A DNA stretch of 64,000 nucleotides from Ectopseudomonas mendocina (GTDB taxonomy: Bacteria > Pseudomonadota > Gammaproteobacteria > Pseudomonadales > Pseudomonadaceae). Under the pieces are notes generated by a model. That model saw only the letters and a program-made list of their open reading frames with translations, had not been told where the DNA came from and searched no databases. Where the stretch lies: positions 124,001-188,000 of the forward strand of contig NZ_JADTQG010000011.1 of assembly GCF_016008875.1 (NCBI RefSeq). The letters run 5' to 3'. The position numbers were made by a program, and so were the translations under genes. How positions within the stretch are numbered: the first letter of the stretch is position 1; every line of letters begins with the position of its first letter. Positions 60,855-64,000 of the stretch are shown in pieces.

Positions 60855-63224
60855 ATGACCACCTACGACCTGCCGATCCAGGGCATGACCTGCGCCAGCT
60901 GTGCCGGCCGTGTCGAACGCGCCTTGCGCAAGTTGCCGCAGGTGACCGGCGCCAGCGTCAACCTGGCCAACGAACAGGCGCGCATCGAAGCACCTGCCGA
61001 CAGCCTGCCGCAGCTGATCGCCGCCATCGAAGGCGCCGGTTACGGCGTGCCCAGCCAGCCTCTGGAACTGGGCATCGAAGGCATGACCTGCGCCAGTTGC
61101 GTGGGTCGTATCGAGCGCGCTCTGAACAAGGTGCCGGGCATCAGCCAGGTCGCCGTCAATCTCGCCGACGAGAAGGCTCGCCTGCAGGTGCTCGCCGGTT
61201 TCGACCCGCAGCTGGCGGTGCAGGCGGTTGTCACTGCCGGCTACCAGGCGCAGCTGCTTGGCGAGCGCCCGGCCACGGATCAGGCGCAGCGCCGCTTGCA
61301 GCGTGAGCGCCTGACCTTGCTGGCTGCCATCACCCTGACCCTGCCGCTGGTGCTGCCGATGCTGGTCGAGCCGTTCGGCCTGCACTGGATGCTGCCGGCC
61401 TGGGCGCAGTTCCTGCTGGCCACGCCGGTGCAGTTCATCTTCGGCGCACGCTTCTATCGCGCGGCCTGGCAGGCGCTGAAGGCCCGTGCCGGCAACATGG
61501 ATCAACTGGTGGCAATCGGCACCAGCGCCGGTTACGGCCTGAGTCTGTATCAATGGGCCGTGACACCGGCCGGGCAGATGCCGCACCTGTACTTCGAAGC
61601 CTCGGCGGTGATCATCAGCCTGATCCTGCTCGGCAAGTATCTGGAAAGCCGCGCCAAGCGCCAGACCGCCAGTGCCATTCGCGCATTGCAGGCCCTGCGC
61701 CCGGACCACGCGGTGCGCCTGGTGGACGGCCGCGAGGAGCGCGTCGGCATCGACGCCCTGGCGCTGGGCGACCGCATCCTGGTCAAGCCCGGAGAGCGCT
61801 TCCCGGTCGACGGTCAGGTGCTGGAGGGCCACAGCCATGCAGACGAGGCGCTGATCAGCGGCGAAAGCCTGCCGGTAGCCAAGCAGCCGGGCGACAAGGT
61901 CACCGCCGGCGCTATCAACGGCGAAGGTCGCCTGCTGCTGGAGACCACCGCCCTGGGCGCGGAAACCGTGCTGTCGCGCATCATCCGCCTGGTCGAGGAT
62001 GCCCAGGCGGCCAAGGCGCCGATCCAGAAGCTGGTGGACAAAGTCAGCCAGGTGTTCGTCCCCACGGTGCTGCTGGTCGCCCTGGCCACGCTGCTGGCCT
62101 GGCTGGCGCTCGGCGCCTCGCTGGAAAACGCCCTGCTCAATGCCGTCGCCGTGCTGGTAATCGCCTGCCCATGCGCCCTCGGCCTGGCCACGCCGACCGC
62201 GATCATGGCCGGCACCGGCGTCGCCGCGCGCCACGGCATCCTGATCAAGGATGCCGAAGCACTGGAAGTGGCGCATGCCGTGCAGCACATCGCCTTCGAC
62301 AAGACCGGTACCCTTACCGAAGGCAAACCGCGCATCGTCCATATCGGCCTGGGCGAGGCCAGCGAAGAGGAATTGCTGCGCCTGGCCGGCGGCCTGCAAC
62401 AGGGCAGCGAACACCCGTTGGCCAAGGCCGTGCTGCAGCGCTGCGCCGAGCAGCATATTGCCCTGCCAACGCTGAGCGAGAGCCGAGCGCTGGCCGGTCG
62501 CGGCATCGCCGGCGAGGTCGAGGGCCGTTCCCTGCAACTGGGCAGCAGCCGCCTGCTGCAAGAACAACAGCTGCAGGCTGGTGCACTGGCCGAATCGGCA
62601 AAGGCCTGGGAAGCGCAGGGGCGCACTTTGTCCTGGCTGATCGAAACCGGCAACGCCCCTCGCCTGCTCGGCCTGCTGGCCTTCGGTGATCAGCTCAAGG
62701 AAGGTGCGGCCGACGCCATCGCCGAACTGCGTGCACAGGGCATCACAAGCCACCTGATCAGCGGCGACAACCAGGGCAGCGTCGCGGCAGTCGCCAGCAC
62801 GCTGGGCATCGACGAACCTCATGCGCAGGTGCTGCCGGCGGACAAGGCACGACTGATCGGCGAACTGCGCCAGCAGGGGACCGTGGCCATGGTCGGCGAC
62901 GGCATCAACGACGCGCCGGCTCTGGCCGCCGCGGACGTCGGTATCGCCATGGGCGGCGGCACCGACGCCGCCATGCATGCCGCCGGCATCACTCTGATGC
63001 GCGGCGACCCGCGCCTGGTGCCCGCCGCGCTGGACATCAGCCGGCGCACCTACGCCAAGATCCGCCAGAACCTGTTCTGGGCTTTCATCTACAACCTGAT
63101 CGGCATCCCGCTGGCCGCCGCCGGCCTGCTCAATCCCATGTTCGCTGGCGCCGCGATGGCGCTGTCCAGCGTCAGCGTGGTGAGCAACGCACTGCTGCTC
63201 AATCGCTGGAGACCACGCGCATGA
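60855..63224 (+). CDS. copA: Cu(I)-exporting P1B-type ATPase
   Basis: This 789-residue pump exports Cu(I) from the cytoplasm. It has two N-terminal HMA domains (C13/C16 and C80/C83, in GMTCASC), the transmembrane CPC at 438-440, the phosphorylated D482 (DKTGTLTE), the SEHPLAKAV HP motif and the hinge GDGINDAPAL. All catalytic motifs are intact. It overlaps cueR by four bases. Confidence 0.97.
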   Translation: MTTYDLPIQGMTCASCAGRVERALRKLPQVTGASVNLANEQARIEAPADSLPQLIAAIEGAGYGVPSQPLELGIEGMTCASCVGRIERALNKVPGISQVAVNLADEKARLQVLAGFDPQLAVQAVVTAGYQAQLLGERPATDQAQRRLQRERLTLLAAITLTLPLVLPMLVEPFGLHWMLPAWAQFLLATPVQFIFGARFYRAAWQALKARAGNMDQLVAIGTSAGYGLSLYQWAVTPAGQMPHLYFEASAVIISLILLGKYLESRAKRQTASAIRALQALRPDHAVRLVDGREERVGIDALALGDRILVKPGERFPVDGQVLEGHSHADEALISGESLPVAKQPGDKVTAGAINGEGRLLLETTALGAETVLSRIIRLVEDAQAAKAPIQKLVDKVSQVFVPTVLLVALATLLAWLALGASLENALLNAVAVLVIACPCALGLATPTAIMAGTGVAARHGILIKDAEALEVAHAVQHIAFDKTGTLTEGKPRIVHIGLGEASEEELLRLAGGLQQGSEHPLAKAVLQRCAEQHIALPTLSESRALAGRGIAGEVEGRSLQLGSSRLLQEQQLQAGALAESAKAWEAQGRTLSWLIETGNAPRLLGLLAFGDQLKEGAADAIAELRAQGITSHLISGDNQGSVAAVASTLGIDEPHAQVLPADKARLIGELRQQGTVAMVGDGINDAPALAAADVGIAMGGGTDAAMHAAGITLMRGDPRLVPAALDISRRTYAKIRQNLFWAFIYNLIGIPLAAAGLLNPMFAGAAMALSSVSVVSNALLLNRWRPRA

Positions 63225-63652
63225 ACATCGGCCAAGCCGCCAGGCACACCGGCCTGAGTGCCAAGATGATTCGCTACTACGAATCCATCGACCTGCTGCC
63301 CCATGCCGGGCGGTCGGAGAGTGGTTACCGGCAGTACAACGCTTCGGATCTGCACCGCCTGGCATTCATCAAGCGGGCGCGGGATCTGGGCTTTTCTCTG
63401 GAAGAAGTCGGCAAGCTGCTGGCCCTGTGGCAGGACAAGCAACGCGCCAGTGCCGATGTGAAGGCGCTGGCCGAGGGGCATGTCGCCACGCTTTCGCGCA
63501 AGATCGCCGAGATGAGCGCCTTGCGCGACACGCTGGTGGAACTGGCGAACAGTTGCCAGGGCAATGACCGGCCTGACTGCCCGATTCTGAAGGGACTCGA
63601 ACAAGGCGTGAGCTGCGGCGCGGCGGAGTGTTCGTCGCACCGTCAGCCGTAG
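63221..63652 (+). CDS. cueR: Cu(I)-responsive MerR-family activator CueR
   Basis: This regulator of 143 residues has the MerR winged helix (MNIGQAARHTGLSAKMIRYYE) and the Cu(I)-binding C112 and C120 (SCQGNDRPDCPI), exactly as in E. coli CueR. It activates copZ, copA and probably the secreted gene on Cu(I). Its ATG overlaps copA by ATGA. Its stop codon TAG is part of a palindromic repeat starting at 63649. Confidence 0.95.
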   Translation: MNIGQAARHTGLSAKMIRYYESIDLLPHAGRSESGYRQYNASDLHRLAFIKRARDLGFSLEEVGKLLALWQDKQRASADVKALAEGHVATLSRKIAEMSALRDTLVELANSCQGNDRPDCPILKGLEQGVSCGAAECSSHRQP

Positions 63653-63701
63653 GGCGGGTGAAACCCGCCAGACCGATAACGGCGGGTTGCACCCGCCCTA
63701 C
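63649..63701. repeat. Palindromic GTAGGGCGGG...CCCGCCCTAC repeat supplying the cueR stop
   Basis: GTAGGGCGGGTGAAACCCGC and the inverse (about 63681-63701) make a long hairpin. TAG at 63650-63652 ends cueR. A near copy is at 48691-48743. Confidence 0.75.
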
Positions 63702-63746
63702 GTCAGTGGCGCCGCCAGTTCTAATGCCCCGGGGCGTCGTGTGAGG

Positions 63747-63764
63747 AGGGTGCGCACGGCACCC
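63747..63764. repeat. Small inverted repeat in the cueR downstream gap
   Basis: GGGTGC and GCACCC face each other with a few bases between, part of a GTGCGCACGGCACCCTAC-like Pseudomonas repeat. No gene lies in this gap. Confidence 0.5.
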
Positions 63765-63792
63765 TACGGAGCGGAGCCCAGCAAAAGCCTTA

Positions 63793-64000
63793 TCAACGCA
63801 TCCAGGGCGGCGTCGGCTCGGCGTCCTTGGGTTCGTCCTCGGCGTTGCGTAGCGCCTGCTTCTTCGCCTCTTCGGCCAGCGCAGCCTTGATCTCGCGCAT
63901 CACCGCGTCGATATCGGCCGCGTCCTCAGGCTCGGCGAACTCACCGGTCAGTGGCGTATCGGGCTGCAGTTTGCCGGCCTCGTAGAGCGCCCACATTTCC
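63793..64000 (-). CDS. C-terminal part of a probable RIO-type serine kinase
   Basis: The frame is open to the right edge and gives about the last 68 residues (EMWALYEAGKLQPDTPLTGEF...). The pattern W-A-L-Y-E-x-G-x-L-x-P-D-T-x-L-T-G-x-F followed by an acidic VDAVMREIKAA helix resembles the tail of bacterial RIO-family kinases, but the catalytic part is outside the window. It ends in a charged tail ...PPWMR. Function is a guess from memory of the family tail. Confidence 0.45.
   Translation of the reverse strand, partial: EMWALYEAGKLQPDTPLTGEFAEPEDAADIDAVMREIKAALAEEAKKQALRNAEDEPKDAEPTPPWMR

Noticed and set aside
60801..63365. 854-codon minus-strand open frame opposite copA
   Set aside because: Antisense shadow of copA; it shows no family motif and the copA frame carries all P-type ATPase motifs.

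Overview
This window is about 64 kb of GC-rich chromosomal DNA from a gammaproteobacterium, almost certainly a Pseudomonas. The run algW / hisC-hisD-hisG-murA-ibaG-mlaBCDEF / kdsD-kdsC-lptC-lptA-lptB-rpoN-hpf-ptsN-rapZ-ptsO / ZIP-sodA-orfX-fumC-fagA / pmbA / yjgA / tldD-nitrilase-yhdP-rng-maf-mreD-mreC-mreB / gatC-gatA-gatB-rlpA follows the P. aeruginosa PA4446-PA4485 block as I remember it. The intergenic palindromic repeats suggest the mendocina/oleovorans side of the genus, but that is inference only. No rRNA, tRNA, CRISPR array, prophage or transposase gene was seen. Coding density is very high and no gene-free stretch exceeds 300 bases.

Layout. (1) 1-3.6 kb: the 3' end of algW, then an accessory pair (TonB-dependent receptor plus a DUF4198 periplasmic protein) behind a metalloregulator-like palindrome. 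(2) 3.6-11.6 kb, minus strand: one long gene train for phospholipid transport (Mla), peptidoglycan (murA) and histidine biosynthesis. (3) 11.8-18.9 kb, plus strand: KDO and LPS export (kds/lpt), sigma-54, ribosome hibernation and the nitrogen-PTS. (4) 18.9-22.8 kb, minus strand: a fagA-fumC-orfX-sodA-ZIP operon with two Fur-like boxes. (5) 22.9-36.1 kb: TldD/TldE protease, YjgA, nitrilase, YhdP, RNase G, Maf and the MreBCD cell-shape operon. (6) 36.4-40.1 kb: the GatCAB amidotransferase and an RlpA-like lipoprotein whose 5' end contains a REP hairpin. (7) 40-55 kb: a more variable region with a cation antiporter, an AEC permease, the RoxSR redox two-component system, a degenerate REC/HD-GYP protein, Ada, a DJ-1 protein, a purine-type permease, TrmA, a DUF411 protein, a zinc peptidase and a Bcr/CflA exporter. 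(8) 55-60 kb: an RND efflux pump with its adaptor and a divergent TetR regulator. (9) 60-63.7 kb: a copper locus (copZ, an unknown secreted protein, copA, cueR) with two MerR-type promoters, followed by the tail of a probable RIO-type kinase.

Much of the window concerns the cell envelope. Mla, Lpt and YhdP cover phospholipid and LPS traffic, Mre covers shape, murA and rlpA cover the wall, and algW covers envelope stress. A second theme is metal and redox handling: the Fur-boxed sodA operon, the Zur-like TonB pair, the CueR regulon and RoxSR. The most notable non-routine signals are: a SlyA/MarR-type TTAGC-N2-GCTAA palindrome shared by two unlinked transporter genes; a Zur-like operator between promoter elements of the TonB/DUF4198 pair; a small inverted-repeat (MITE-like) family; palindromic repeats that supply the stop codons of two regulators and part of the signal peptide of RlpA; and a signalling protein degenerate in both its receiver and its HD-GYP domain. 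I did not find a clearly new multi-gene system; the best candidates are these regulatory and repeat patterns and a few uncharacterised genes.
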